Shown piece after piece: positions 25,206-34,059 of a DNA stretch of 64,000 bases. The position numbers and the translations under genes were made by a program. Location: positions 372,001 through 436,000 of the forward strand of contig JAHCAU010000002.1 of the NCBI GenBank assembly GCA_019634715.1, written 5' to 3'. The notes beneath the pieces were generated by a model. The model saw only the letters and a program-made list of their open reading frames with translations. It was not told where the DNA came from and searched no databases. Position 1 is the first letter of the stretch. Each line of letters opens with the position of its first letter. The DNA comes from Lysobacter sp. Its GTDB lineage: Bacteria; Pseudomonadota; Gammaproteobacteria; Xanthomonadales; Xanthomonadaceae.

Positions 25206-26291
25206 ATGTCGCGCGCGTTCAACTTCAGTGCCGGTCCCGCCACCCTGCCCGAGAGCGTCCTGCGCCAGGCCCAGGACGAGATGCTGGAGTGGCGCGGTTC
25301 CGGCGCCTCGATCGTCGAGCACAGCCATCGCGGCCCGGAGTTCATCCAGGTCGCCGCCGAGGCCGAAGCCGACCTGCGCACGCTGATGTCGATTCCCGAG
25401 GATTACGCGGTGCTGTTCCTCGCCGGTGGCGCGACCACCCAGCAGGCGCTGATCCCGCTGAATTTCGCAGCCGCAGGCCAGACCGCCGACTACGTGGTGA
25501 GCGGCCACTGGAGCAAGACCGCGATCAAGCAGGCCAAGCCCTACGTCGCGGTGAACACCGTCGCCAGCAGCGAAGCCGGCGGCTTCCGCGATATCGCGGC
25601 GCGCGGCGAATGGCAGCTGTCGAAGGACGCGGCCTACGTGCACATCACCGCGAACGAAACCATCCATGGCGTGGAATTCCGCGATGTCCCCGAGGTTGGC
25701 GACGTGCCGCTGGTCGCCGACTTCAGTTCCAGCATCGCCTCGGAGCCGGTCGATGTGTCGAAGTACGGCGTCATCTATGCCGGCGCGCAGAAGAACCTCG
25801 GCCCGGTCGGCATCACCGTGGTCATCGTGCGCCGCGACCTGCTGGAGCGCGCAGGGCAGAGCCGTGCCGACATCTTCGACTACCGCTCGCACCTCAAGGG
25901 CGAGTCGATGCTCAACACGCCGCCGACCTGGAACTGGTACATGCTCGGCCTCAACGTGAAGTGGATGCTCGCCGAAGGCGGCGTCGCCGAATTCGCGCGC
26001 CGGAATGCCGAGAAGGCCGCGCTGCTGTATTCGGTGATCGACGGCTCCGGCGGCTATTACCGCAACGAAGTCGCCGCCGCCGTGCGTTCGCGCATGAACG
26101 TGCCGTTCTTCCTGCACGACGAGGCGCTGGACAAGCCTTTCCTGTCGGAAGCCAAGGCCGCCGGCCTGATAGCGCTCAAGGGCCATCGCGCACTCGGCGG
26201 CATGCGCGCCTCGATCTACAACGCGATGCCGGTCGAAGGCGTGAAGGCGCTGGCCGATTTCATGAAGGATTTCCAGCAACGCCACGGCTGA
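25206..26291 (+). CDS. serC: phosphoserine aminotransferase
   Basis: A 361-residue PLP enzyme that converts 3-phosphohydroxypyruvate to phosphoserine (and serves pyridoxine synthesis). It begins [14 protein letters not shown]; the PLP lysine is Lys196 in AGAQKNLGP, and [16 protein letters not shown] and [14 protein letters not shown] are family hallmarks. Length equals the E. coli enzyme. The ATG at 25206 gives the usual [11 protein letters not shown] start; an ATG four codons upstream (25194) is less likely. First gene of serC-pheA-hisC-aroA, the order common in gammaproteobacteria. Confidence 0.97.
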   Translation: MSRAFNFSAGPATLPESVLRQAQDEMLEWRGSGASIVEHSHRGPEFIQVAAEAEADLRTLMSIPEDYAVLFLAGGATTQQALIPLNFAAAGQTADYVVSGHWSKTAIKQAKPYVAVNTVASSEAGGFRDIAARGEWQLSKDAAYVHITANETIHGVEFRDVPEVGDVPLVADFSSSIASEPVDVSKYGVIYAGAQKNLGPVGITVVIVRRDLLERAGQSRADIFDYRSHLKGESMLNTPPTWNWYMLGLNVKWMLAEGGVAEFARRNAEKAALLYSVIDGSGGYYRNEVAAAVRSRMNVPFFLHDEALDKPFLSEAKAAGLIALKGHRALGGMRASIYNAMPVEGVKALADFMKDFQQRHG

Positions 26292-26461
26292 CGGTCGCCC
26301 GACCGGTGCGCAGCATGCGCGCCGGTCCCGGCCCTGCAGCGGTGGATCGACGAGCGGAATGCCGCGTCCACCCTGGCGACGGCGGTCCGCACCCACGACG
26401 AATCCATTCGTTCATTCGTTCAACCGAGGGGCGCCGCCAGCAACGCCGGCGCAGCACAGCG

Positions 26462-27700
26462 ATGACCACCGACAAGCGCCGGGCACCGGCCAAGGCAGCA
26501 AAGACCGCGACGGGCAAGGCCCGGAGCGCCACGAAGACGCCCGCGAAGACGTCGGCTAACGCCAGGCCGGCCGCCGCGGCGACGGAAAAGAAGAAAGTCG
26601 ACATCCCCGTCGACGCCCAGGGCAAGCCCGACCTGCTGTCGGTGCGCGCGCAGATCGACGGCATCGACCACGAGATCCAGTCGCTGATCGCCGAGCGCGC
26701 GCTGTGGGCGCACCAGGTCGGCAAGGCCAAGGGCCAGCTCGCCGCCGCCGTCGACTACTACCGGCCCGAGCGCGAGGCGCAGGTGCTGCGTCGCGTGGTC
26801 GATCGCAACGAAGGCCCGCTGTCCGACGAAGTGCTGGTGCGCCTGTTCCGCGAGATCATGTCCGCCTGCCTCGCCCAGCAGGAGCCGCTGAAGATCGGCT
26901 TCCTCGGCCCGGAAGGCACGTTCTCGCAGCAGGCGGTGTACAAGCACTTCGGTCATTCCGCGAAGGCGCTGCCGCTGGCGACCGTGGAAGAGGTGTTCGA
27001 CGAAGTCGCCGCCGGCCATGCCGATTTCGGCGTGGTGCCGGTGGAGAACTCCGGCACCGGCACCATCCAGTCCACGCTGGACCTGTTCCTGACCTCGCCG
27101 CTGATGATCTGCGGCGAGGTCGAGCTGCGCGTGCACCAGTACCTGCTGTCGCGCACCGGCCACATCGAGGACATCGAGCGCGTGTATTCGCACGCCCTGT
27201 CGCTCGCGCAGTGCAAGGCCTGGCTGCGCCAGAACCTGCCGAAGGTCGAGAAGCAGGCGATGGTGAGCAACGCCGAGGCCGCGCGCCGCGCGCGCAACTC
27301 CGACGATGCCGCCGCCATCGCCGGCGAGAACGCCGCGCATGCCTACGGGCTGAAGGTGGTCGCCGGCCCGATCGAGGACCGCGACGACAACACCACGCGC
27401 TTCCTGGTGATCGGCCGCGCCTCCTTCCCGAGTTCCGGCAACGACCGCACCTCGCTGCTGGTGTTCATCCGCGACCAGCCCGGCGCGCTGTACCGCATCC
27501 TCGAACCGCTGGCGCGGCGCATGATCAGCATGAACCGCATCGAATCGCGTCCCGCCCACGGCAAGCTCTGGCAGTACGCGTTCTTCATCGATGTGGCCGG
27601 CCATGCCGAGGAAGGGCCGCTGAAGGACGCGCTGGCCGAGATCGACGAATTCGCCGGCGAAGTCCGCGTGCTGGGTTCGTATCCGGTGGCGGTGCCCTGA
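26462..27700 (+). CDS. pheA: bifunctional chorismate mutase/prephenate dehydratase
   Basis: A 412-residue enzyme for phenylalanine synthesis. After a Lys/Ala/Thr-rich N-terminal tail of about 45 residues comes the chorismate mutase domain (RAQIDGIDHEIQSLIAERA, about 60-145), the prephenate dehydratase domain (from GFLGPEGTFSQQAV near 150, with DDAAAIAGENAA and DNTTRFLVIG containing the catalytic Thr) and a C-terminal ACT domain (SLLVFIRDQPGAL, then MNRIESRP) for phenylalanine feedback. The basic tail is unusual for PheA. The ATG at 26462 is the first plausible start; no strong ribosome site is seen. Confidence 0.96.
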   Translation: MTTDKRRAPAKAAKTATGKARSATKTPAKTSANARPAAAATEKKKVDIPVDAQGKPDLLSVRAQIDGIDHEIQSLIAERALWAHQVGKAKGQLAAAVDYYRPEREAQVLRRVVDRNEGPLSDEVLVRLFREIMSACLAQQEPLKIGFLGPEGTFSQQAVYKHFGHSAKALPLATVEEVFDEVAAGHADFGVVPVENSGTGTIQSTLDLFLTSPLMICGEVELRVHQYLLSRTGHIEDIERVYSHALSLAQCKAWLRQNLPKVEKQAMVSNAEAARRARNSDDAAAIAGENAAHAYGLKVVAGPIEDRDDNTTRFLVIGRASFPSSGNDRTSLLVFIRDQPGALYRILEPLARRMISMNRIESRPAHGKLWQYAFFIDVAGHAEEGPLKDALAEIDEFAGEVRVLGSYPVAVP

Positions 27701-27717
27701 CATCCGCCGAAACGCCC

Positions 27718-27789
27718 GTCATCCTCGCGCAAGCGAGGACCCATGCATGGCCATGATGAGGCCTGGGTTCCCGCTTTCGCGGGAATGAC
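27718..27789. repeat. head-to-head pair of REP-like palindromes
   Basis: Two imperfect copies of a ~26-base palindromic unit face each other: one starts GTCATCCTCGCGCAAGCGAG at 27718, the other, read on the minus strand from 27789, starts GTCATTCCCGCGAAAGCGGG. They lie between pheA and hisC. A related pair is found at 35666-35734, so this is a dispersed family. Confidence 0.85.
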
Positions 27790-27852
27790 GGCAAAGAAAA
27801 CGACGACGATCCAAGCGCCTTCTTTCCTGCAGCGACGCCCGCGAACGACATC

Positions 27853-29004
27853 ATGTCATCGACGCATCCAGACGTAAGTTTCTTCTCCTCCCTTGCCCAG
27901 CCCGGCATCCAGCGCCTGCGCGCCTACGACCCGGGACACGACCTCGTCGCGTTCCGGCGCAGGTTCAATGACCGCTTCCTGGTCGAGCTCGGCTCGAACG
28001 AGAATCCCTTCGGCCCCAGCGCGAAAGCTAAGGAAGCCGTGCTCGGCACGATCCACGACAGCTTCCGCTATCCCGATCCGCTGGGCGGCGACCTCAAGCG
28101 CGCGCTGGCGGCGAAGCACGGCGTCGATGTCGATTCGATCCTGCTCGGCAACGGTTCGCACGAGTTGCTGATGCAGTTCGCGCAGGTGTTCGCGGGACCG
28201 GGTGCGGATGTCGTGGCCTCGAAGTACGGGTTCGCGGTGTACGCCATCGCCGCGCAGGCGGCCGGAGCAGCGCTCCACGTCGCGCCCTGCAATGCCGACG
28301 ACCACGCGATGCCGCGCGGCCACGATCTCGACGCCATCGCCGCGACGATCACTGCGACCACGCGCCTGGTCTACATCGCGAATCCGAACAATCCCACCGG
28401 GACCTGGTTCGGCGCCGAGGCCTTCGCTGCGTTCATGGCGAGGGTGCCGGCGGACGTGCTGGTGGTGGTCGACGAGGCCTATGCCGAATTCGTCGACGCG
28501 CCGGAGTGGGCGTCCGCGCTGACCCTGGTCGCCACGCATCCGAACCTGGTCGTGACCCGCACCTTCAGCAAGGCCTACGCGCTGGCGGGCCTGCGCGTGG
28601 GCTACGCGATCGCCCATCCCGGCCTGATCGCGGTCCTGGAGCGCGTGCGCGAGAGCTTCAACGTCAACAGCGCCGGTCTGGCGGCGGCGGAAGCCGCGCT
28701 GGGCGACGACGAACACCTGCGCTGGGTGGTCGCGCGCAACGTTGAGCAGCGCGCATCGCTCGCCGGGGCGCTGCGCGCGCGCGGCCTGGTGGTGTTCCCG
28801 TCGCAGACCAATTTCCTGCTGGTGAAGTTCGCCGAACCGGGCGATGAAGCGCGGGTCGCGCGCATCGACGCCGCGCTGATCGATGCCGGCGTGGTGCTGC
28901 GGCCGATGGGCGGTTACGGCCTCGGCCACTGCCTGCGCATCACGGTCGGCACCGCCGACGAGAATCGCCGCCTGCTGGCGGAACTGGACAAGGTGCTGGC
29001 ATGA
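27853..29004 (+). CDS. hisC: histidinol-phosphate/aromatic aminotransferase
   Basis: A 383-residue PLP aminotransferase. The PLP lysine is Lys240 in TFSKAYALAGLRVGY; SNENPFGPS near 50, NPNNPTGT near 180 and DEAYAEF near 207 are typical of HisC. The position between pheA and aroA suggests it mainly transaminates phenylpyruvate or prephenate in aromatic synthesis, as for hisC copies at this locus in other proteobacteria; a separate his operon copy is expected elsewhere. The stop overlaps the aroA ATG by four bases. Confidence 0.94.
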   Translation: MSSTHPDVSFFSSLAQPGIQRLRAYDPGHDLVAFRRRFNDRFLVELGSNENPFGPSAKAKEAVLGTIHDSFRYPDPLGGDLKRALAAKHGVDVDSILLGNGSHELLMQFAQVFAGPGADVVASKYGFAVYAIAAQAAGAALHVAPCNADDHAMPRGHDLDAIAATITATTRLVYIANPNNPTGTWFGAEAFAAFMARVPADVLVVVDEAYAEFVDAPEWASALTLVATHPNLVVTRTFSKAYALAGLRVGYAIAHPGLIAVLERVRESFNVNSAGLAAAEAALGDDEHLRWVVARNVEQRASLAGALRARGLVVFPSQTNFLLVKFAEPGDEARVARIDAALIDAGVVLRPMGGYGLGHCLRITVGTADENRRLLAELDKVLA

Positions 29005-30362
29005 GCGGTGGCGAACACGGGAAGGACGCAGGGATGAAGGATTGGATCGTCGCGCCGGGCGCGCCGCTGTCGGGACGCATCCGCGTGCCGGGCGACAAGT
29101 CGGTGTCGCACCGCGCGATCATGCTCGCCTCGCTGGCCAGCGGCGTGTCGCGCATCGACGGCTTCCTCGAAGGCGAGGACACCCGCGCCACGGCGGCGGT
29201 GTTCCAGCGACTGGGCGTGAAGATCGAAGCGCCGTCCGCACAGTCGCGCATCGTGCATGGTGTCGGCCTGAAGGGCCTGCGCGGCAGCGCCGACGTGCTC
29301 GACTGCGGCAACGCCGGTACCGGCATGCGCCTGCTCGCCGGCGTGCTGGCCGGGCAGGCGTTCGACAGCACCCTGATCGGCGATGCCTCGCTGTCGAAGC
29401 GGCCGATGCGTCGCGTGATCGATCCGCTCTCGAAGATGGGCGCGCGCATCGACAGCGAAGACGGCGGCCTGCCGCCGCTGCGGATCCACGGCGGCCAGGC
29501 GCTGACCGGCATCGACTACACGCTGCCGGTGGCGAGCGCGCAGGTGAAGTCGGCACTGCTGCTCGCCGGCCTGTATGCGGAGGGCGAAACCATCGTCCGC
29601 GAGCCGCATCCCACCCGCGACTACACCGAGCGCATGCTGTCCGCGTTCGGCTGGCCGATCGAATTCGAACCCGGCTTCGCGCGCGTGCGCGGCGGCGCCG
29701 ACGGGCGCCATGCGCTGCGCGCGACCGATGTGTCGGTGCCGGCCGACTTTTCCTCCGCGGCGTTCTTCCTGGTCGCGGCCAGCGTGATCCCGGGTTCGGA
29801 CCTGCTGCTCGAAGCGGTCGGCATGAACCCGCGCCGCACCGGCCTGCTGCAGGCGCTGCGACTGATGGGCGCGGACATCGAGGAATCGAACGCGCGCAAG
29901 GCCGGCGGCGAAGCCGTGGCCGACCTGCGCGTGCGCCATGCGCCGCTGCGCGGCATCGACGTGCCCGAGGCCGTCGTGCCGGACATGATCGACGAATTTC
30001 CCGCCTTGTTCATCGCTGCCGCCTGTGCCGAGGGCGTCACCCGCGTGCGTGGCGCGGCCGAACTGCGGGTGAAGGAATCCGACCGCCTCGCGACGATGTC
30101 GGCCGGCCTGCGCCAGCTCGGCATCCGCATCGACGAGACGCCGGACGGCGCCGACATCCACCCGGGCCCATTGCATCCCGCACCGGATGGCAGCACGCGG
30201 ATCGACAGCCACGGCGACCACCGCATCGCGATGTCGTTCGCGATCGCAGCGCAGCGTGCCGACGCGGTGTTCGCCGTCGGCGACATCGCCAACGTCGCGA
30301 CCTCGTTTCCGGGCTTCGACGCGCTGGCGCGCGGGGTCGGTTTCGGACTGCGCGAGGCTTGA
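29001..30362 (+). CDS. aroA: 3-phosphoshikimate 1-carboxyvinyltransferase (EPSP synthase)
   Basis: A 453-residue enzyme joining phosphoenolpyruvate to shikimate 3-phosphate. Motifs: PGDKSVSHRA, LDCGNAGTGMR, KRPMRRVIDPL, HPTRDYTERML, the catalytic Asp in DMIDEFPALF, ELRVKESDRL and DHRIAMSFA. The GDKSVSHR form marks a class II-type substrate loop similar to other xanthomonads. The ATG at 29001 overlaps the hisC stop (ATGA) and favours coupling; an ATG at 29034 would start directly at the conserved region and is also possible. Confidence 0.97.
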   Translation: MSGGEHGKDAGMKDWIVAPGAPLSGRIRVPGDKSVSHRAIMLASLASGVSRIDGFLEGEDTRATAAVFQRLGVKIEAPSAQSRIVHGVGLKGLRGSADVLDCGNAGTGMRLLAGVLAGQAFDSTLIGDASLSKRPMRRVIDPLSKMGARIDSEDGGLPPLRIHGGQALTGIDYTLPVASAQVKSALLLAGLYAEGETIVREPHPTRDYTERMLSAFGWPIEFEPGFARVRGGADGRHALRATDVSVPADFSSAAFFLVAASVIPGSDLLLEAVGMNPRRTGLLQALRLMGADIEESNARKAGGEAVADLRVRHAPLRGIDVPEAVVPDMIDEFPALFIAAACAEGVTRVRGAAELRVKESDRLATMSAGLRQLGIRIDETPDGADIHPGPLHPAPDGSTRIDSHGDHRIAMSFAIAAQRADAVFAVGDIANVATSFPGFDALARGVGFGLREA

Positions 30363-30386
30363 GCCTGCGCGGTCCGGAAACGGGCC

Positions 30387-31139
30387 TCAGCGCTTGGCGT
30401 CGGCCAGTTTCAGCACTTCGCCGATCGCCGGCGACCAGACCGTCCAGGTGTGACCACCTTCGCGGACCAGCACCTGGTCGGCGGGCAGGGCCGGCGCGAG
30501 CAGCGGCACGGCGTTGCGCAGGCGGTCCTTGTCGCCGTAGGCCAGCCAGAAACGCTTCGACTGCGCCGGATCGCGCGACACCTTCTGGATGTGGCGCCAG
30601 ATCTCGCGCTGCCAGGTGTCGTCGTTGACCTCCTGCGGCGGGCCGGCGTCCCATTGGCCGATGCCGCCGGCATCGCCGATCTCGCGCAGCAGCTTGCGGT
30701 CGCCGAGATAGGGCGCCAGCAGCACCAGGCCGTCCATCTCGCCGGGGCGCAGGCGGTCGTAGAGCAGCACGCCCATGCCGCCCATCGAGGCGCCGGCCAG
30801 CCAGACCTCGCGGTAGCCGCGCTGCCGGGCGGGGACGACGACTTCGGCATGCAGGCGTTCGGGCGCGCGGCCCTGCATGTAGTAGCCCAGGGTGAGTTCG
30901 GCGAACAGCACGTCGGCATCGGGCCAGGCGCCCTGAATCGCCGCGGCCATGCCGCTGTCGCGCAGCGTCGGCAGGCCGTCGGCGCGGCCGGGCAGCACGA
31001 TCACCAGCCGCTTCGACGGCTGCGGCGCCGGCACCAGCAGGGTCGGGATGGTCTTCGCGGGATCGCTCGGCGGCAGGCAGCCGGCCAGGGTCATCAGCAG
31101 GGCGATCAGGGCGAAGAGGGCGAGCGGCTTGAGTCGCAT
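30387..31139 (-). CDS. alpha/beta-hydrolase lipoprotein
   Basis: A 250-residue predicted lipoprotein: signal peptide with lipobox LAGC (Cys20) after a hydrophobic stretch. The mature part has an alpha/beta-hydrolase nucleophile elbow GASMGGMG (Ser near 126), a preceding VIVLPGRADG strand and a C-terminal His in GGHTW, so Ser and His of a catalytic triad are visible. Substrate unknown. A GGAG site precedes the ATG. It is convergent to aroA with only 24 bases between stops. Confidence 0.8.
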   Translation of the reverse strand: MRLKPLALFALIALLMTLAGCLPPSDPAKTIPTLLVPAPQPSKRLVIVLPGRADGLPTLRDSGMAAAIQGAWPDADVLFAELTLGYYMQGRAPERLHAEVVVPARQRGYREVWLAGASMGGMGVLLYDRLRPGEMDGLVLLAPYLGDRKLLREIGDAGGIGQWDAGPPQEVNDDTWQREIWRHIQKVSRDPAQSKRFWLAYGDKDRLRNAVPLLAPALPADQVLVREGGHTWTVWSPAIGEVLKLADAKR

Positions 31140-31197
31140 GGAGAACTCCTGGGACGGGTCTGCACCCGTTACGGCCCCGATCGGCGGATGGATGCGC

Positions 31198-31740
31198 TCA
31201 GCCCCTGGCCGGTCTCTGCAGCACCTCGGGCGGCAGCAGGTCGCTGATCTCGCGGATGAACACCGGCAGGCTTTCCTCGGAATAGCCGCGATGCACATGG
31301 GCGACCTTGCCCTCGCGGTCGATGATGAACATGTTCGGCAACGCCTGCACGCCATATCTGACCGTGGTGGCGCCGCTGCTGTCGTGTACCCAGGTCAGTT
31401 CGAGGTCCTTGTTGGCGCGGATCACGCCGAGATAGTCCCTGCGCGGCTCCTTGACGTTGATCGCGATGACCTCCAGCGCATCCTTGCCGACCGCGCGCTG
31501 GAACTGGCCCAGCACCGGCAGCTCCCGGCGGCAGGGGCCGCACCAGGACGCCCAGAAGGTCACGATCACCACCTTGCCGCGATGCTGGCTGACGGTCTGC
31601 TCGTTGCCTTCGCGATCCTTGCCCAGCGCGTCGGGCGGGATCTCCCCGGGGCGGGGCTGCGGATGCGGGCCGGCGGAGGCGACCGTGGCGGCGAAAGCGA
31701 GGAGCAGGGTGGCGAGCAGGCCACGGAGGCGGAAAGGCAT
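31198..31740 (-). CDS. periplasmic TlpA-like thioredoxin
   Basis: A 180-residue exported protein: signal peptide (residues 1-23, VASAG), then a thioredoxin fold with WCGPC at about 66-70 (FWASWCGPCRRELP) and the cis-Pro region ALPNMFIIDREG. Such TlpA/ResA-type proteins reduce disulfides in the periplasm. It is followed 58 bases later by the alpha/beta-hydrolase gene on the same strand. Distinct from CcmG of the cytochrome operon. Confidence 0.88.
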   Translation of the reverse strand: MPFRLRGLLATLLLAFAATVASAGPHPQPRPGEIPPDALGKDREGNEQTVSQHRGKVVIVTFWASWCGPCRRELPVLGQFQRAVGKDALEVIAINVKEPRRDYLGVIRANKDLELTWVHDSSGATTVRYGVQALPNMFIIDREGKVAHVHRGYSEESLPVFIREISDLLPPEVLQRPARG

Positions 31741-31815
31741 GGACGCTCCGGCGTCGGGCGCTGCGGCATGCAGCCGCGCCAGTCTATGCGAGCGCCTGCG
31801 CGTCGGCGAGCGGGC

Positions 31816-32625
31816 TCATTTCTCGACGAAGGCGCGCTCGAACACGTATTCGCCGGCAGTGCCGATGCGCGGCGAGGCGGTGAAGCCGCGGCCGTCGAGG
31901 ATGCGGCGGAAATCGGCCAGCATCTGCGGGCTGCCGCAGATCATGGCGCGGTCGTGCGCGGCGTCCAGCGGATCGAGTCCGAGGTCGGCGGCGATGCGGC
32001 CGCTGTCGAGCAGGTCGGTGATGCGGCCGCGCTGCAGGCGGCCATGGAAGAAGAAGTCCTCGCGGCTCACCGCCGGGTAGTACAGCAGCTTGCTGCGGAT
32101 CTCCTCGCCGAGGAATTCGTGATGCGGCAGCTCGCGTTCGATGTAGTCGCGGTAGGCCAGGTCCGGTTCGCCGCGCACGCCGTGCACGATCACGATCTTC
32201 TCGAAGCGCTCGTAGGTCGCCGGGTCCTTCACCACCGCCATCCACGGCGCCAGGCCGGTGCCGGTGGACAGCAGGTAGAGGTTGCGTCCGGGGTGAACGT
32301 CGGAAATCAGCAGGGTGCCGGTGGGCTTGCGCCCGATCAGGATCGTGTCGCCGGGTTTGATGTGCTGCAGGCGCGAGGTCAGCGGGCCGTCCTGGACCTT
32401 GATGCTGAAGAACTCCAGCTGCTCTTCCCAGTTCGCGCTGGCGATCGAATAGGCCCGCATCAGCGGCTTGGTCGAGCCGTCCGGCTGCTGGACCTCCAGG
32501 CCGATCATCACGAACTGTCCGTTGTCGAAGCGGAAGCCGTCATCGCGGGTGGTGGTGAAGCTGAAGTAGGCGTCGGTCCAGTGGCGGACGTCCAGCACGG
32601 TTTCGGTGCCGTAGGGGGAAGCCAT
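31816..32625 (-). CDS. fpr: ferredoxin/flavodoxin-NADP+ reductase
   Basis: A 269-residue FAD enzyme with the FAD-binding motif RAYSIAS near residue 57, the NADP-binding LLSTGTGLAPWMAVV near 110-124 and the C-terminal YVFERAFVEK ending, which is typical of the bacterial (Azotobacter-like) subclass of plant-type reductases. It exchanges electrons between NADPH and ferredoxin or flavodoxin and is often induced by oxidative stress. ATG at 32625. Confidence 0.95.
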   Translation of the reverse strand: MASPYGTETVLDVRHWTDAYFSFTTTRDDGFRFDNGQFVMIGLEVQQPDGSTKPLMRAYSIASANWEEQLEFFSIKVQDGPLTSRLQHIKPGDTILIGRKPTGTLLISDVHPGRNLYLLSTGTGLAPWMAVVKDPATYERFEKIVIVHGVRGEPDLAYRDYIERELPHHEFLGEEIRSKLLYYPAVSREDFFFHGRLQRGRITDLLDSGRIAADLGLDPLDAAHDRAMICGSPQMLADFRRILDGRGFTASPRIGTAGEYVFERAFVEK

Positions 32626-32703
32626 GTCGTCGGGGAAGTGGCGAGGCGGAGCGGGCGCGCATTGTACCGGACGGCCCGCGCGGGGCCGCCCGGTGCAGCG
32701 GGG

Positions 32704-33243
32704 TCAGAGCGCCAGGGTATGCACGACCTGGGTGCGGTCGTCCGGGTCCGGCGCGGTGTGGAAGCCGAGGTGATGGGCGAGATGGGTCATCTCCTGGTTC
32801 TCGGCGAAGTCCAGCGACATCATGCGCTGCAGGCCGCGTTCGCGGGCCGCATCGATGAGCCGGCGCATCAGGGCCGTGCCCAGGCCCTGTCCCTGCCAGG
32901 CGTCGAGCACGGTCACGGCGATTTCGCAGGTCAGCGGGTCGCTGCCCACCGCGTACCGGGACACGCCGACGATGGCACCGCGTTCGTCGGCATCGGCCAG
33001 GGCCACGAAGGCTTCGTCGTTGACATGGTCCACGTTGACCAGCTTCTCGATCATCTCCGGCGCGGGTTCGCGGATCTGCTCCTGGAACCGGTAGCGTCGC
33101 GCCTGCGGCGAGAGCGCGAGGATGAAGGCGCGCTCGGCCTCGGCATCGCCGGGGTTCATCGGACGGATCAGGACCTTGCGGCCATCGGCCAGGGTGTCGA
33201 CGGCGTAGGGCAGGAGGGACGGGCGATCGGTGTCGCTGTGCAT
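32704..33243 (-). CDS. GNAT-family N-acetyltransferase
   Basis: A 179-residue acetyltransferase with the acetyl-CoA loop WQGQGLGTALM at about 118-128 and a preceding IAVTVLDAW strand. The N-terminal phrase LADGRKVLIRPMNPGDAEAERAFI resembles acetyltransferase domains that modify metabolic enzymes (Pat-like), but no cyclic-nucleotide domain is attached. The ATG at 33243 has GGAG eight bases upstream; a longer reading to 33315 lacks one. Confidence 0.85.
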   Translation of the reverse strand: MHSDTDRPSLLPYAVDTLADGRKVLIRPMNPGDAEAERAFILALSPQARRYRFQEQIREPAPEMIEKLVNVDHVNDEAFVALADADERGAIVGVSRYAVGSDPLTCEIAVTVLDAWQGQGLGTALMRRLIDAARERGLQRMMSLDFAENQEMTHLAHHLGFHTAPDPDDRTQVVHTLAL

Positions 33244-33359
33244 GGCGGGCTCCGGGAGGGGCGATCTGCGCGGGGATGACGACGTGGACTCGATGGCGAT
33301 TGTGCAGAGCACCATCCCGTCGCGTATTGACCCCGGTCAAACCTGCCCGCAGCGCCGGG

Positions 33360-33887
33360 TCAGCGCGCGGCCGCAGCCTTCATGTTCGCCAAGCCCTGTT
33401 CGAAGTCCTTGCCGATCATCCTGTCCATGCCCACCACCGTGTCCATCAGCTTGGAGACGTAGGGCATCGGGCCGTCCATCGTCCAGGTGACCTCGGTCCC
33501 GCCTTCCCGGGGCTCGAGCCTGAAGGTCGTGATGTTGCTGGATTCGAAGGGGTCGATGAAATCGAGCTTGATCACGACCTTGCCGGGCGGGCTGGCTTCC
33601 GTGATTTCCATGCGCCCCTCGCCGACGTCGCTGTTGCCCTTCCAGGCGTAGGTCGAGCCGAGGCCCTTCGCCGGGCCGCCATGGGTGCGGGTCATGGCCG
33701 GGTCCAGCTTCTCCCACGGAGACCATTCGCCCCAGCGGTGGAAATCCTCGATCAGCGCGTAGACCCGATCCGGCGGGGCCTGGATGAGCGCCTTGCGTTC
33801 GACCCGGAAGGTGTCGGGCTTCGTGGCCGCATAGCCCAGCACGCCGACGATCACGATCAGCAGCACGAGCAGGATCTTCTTCACCAT
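33360..33887 (-). CDS. SRPBCC-fold (polyketide cyclase/START-like) membrane-anchored protein
   Basis: A 175-residue protein with one N-terminal transmembrane helix (about residues 3-21) and a START/SRPBCC domain: the first strand RVERKALIQAPPDRVYALIEDFHRWGEWSPW is the usual signature (in part PPDRVYALIEDF), ending with a long C-terminal helix. These domains bind hydrophobic ligands. The ligand is unknown. It is divergent from the fumarase gene. Confidence 0.82.
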   Translation of the reverse strand: MVKKILLVLLIVIVGVLGYAATKPDTFRVERKALIQAPPDRVYALIEDFHRWGEWSPWEKLDPAMTRTHGGPAKGLGSTYAWKGNSDVGEGRMEITEASPPGKVVIKLDFIDPFESSNITTFRLEPREGGTEVTWTMDGPMPYVSKLMDTVVGMDRMIGKDFEQGLANMKAAAAR

Positions 33888-33995
33888 GGCCTTGCCCCTG
33901 GAGTTGGATGTCCGGGCATTGTCTGCCGATCCGTCCCGTTCGCAAGTCCCGGCGGTCCACAAGGCACGCCGGGGCATGCCGGCCTGCTTGCGCGG

Positions 33996-34001
33996 TAAAA
34001 T
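33996..34001 (+). promoter_or_regulatory. -10 box ahead of fumarase
   Basis: TAAAAT followed by CGCGG, 31 bases before the GTG at 34033 and 58 bases before the ATG at 34060. No good -35 is visible. Confidence 0.4.
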
Positions 34002-34059
34002 CGCGGTTCCACACGCCACGACGGTTCCCTCCGTGTCCGCAGCCTCCGCCTCCAACGCC

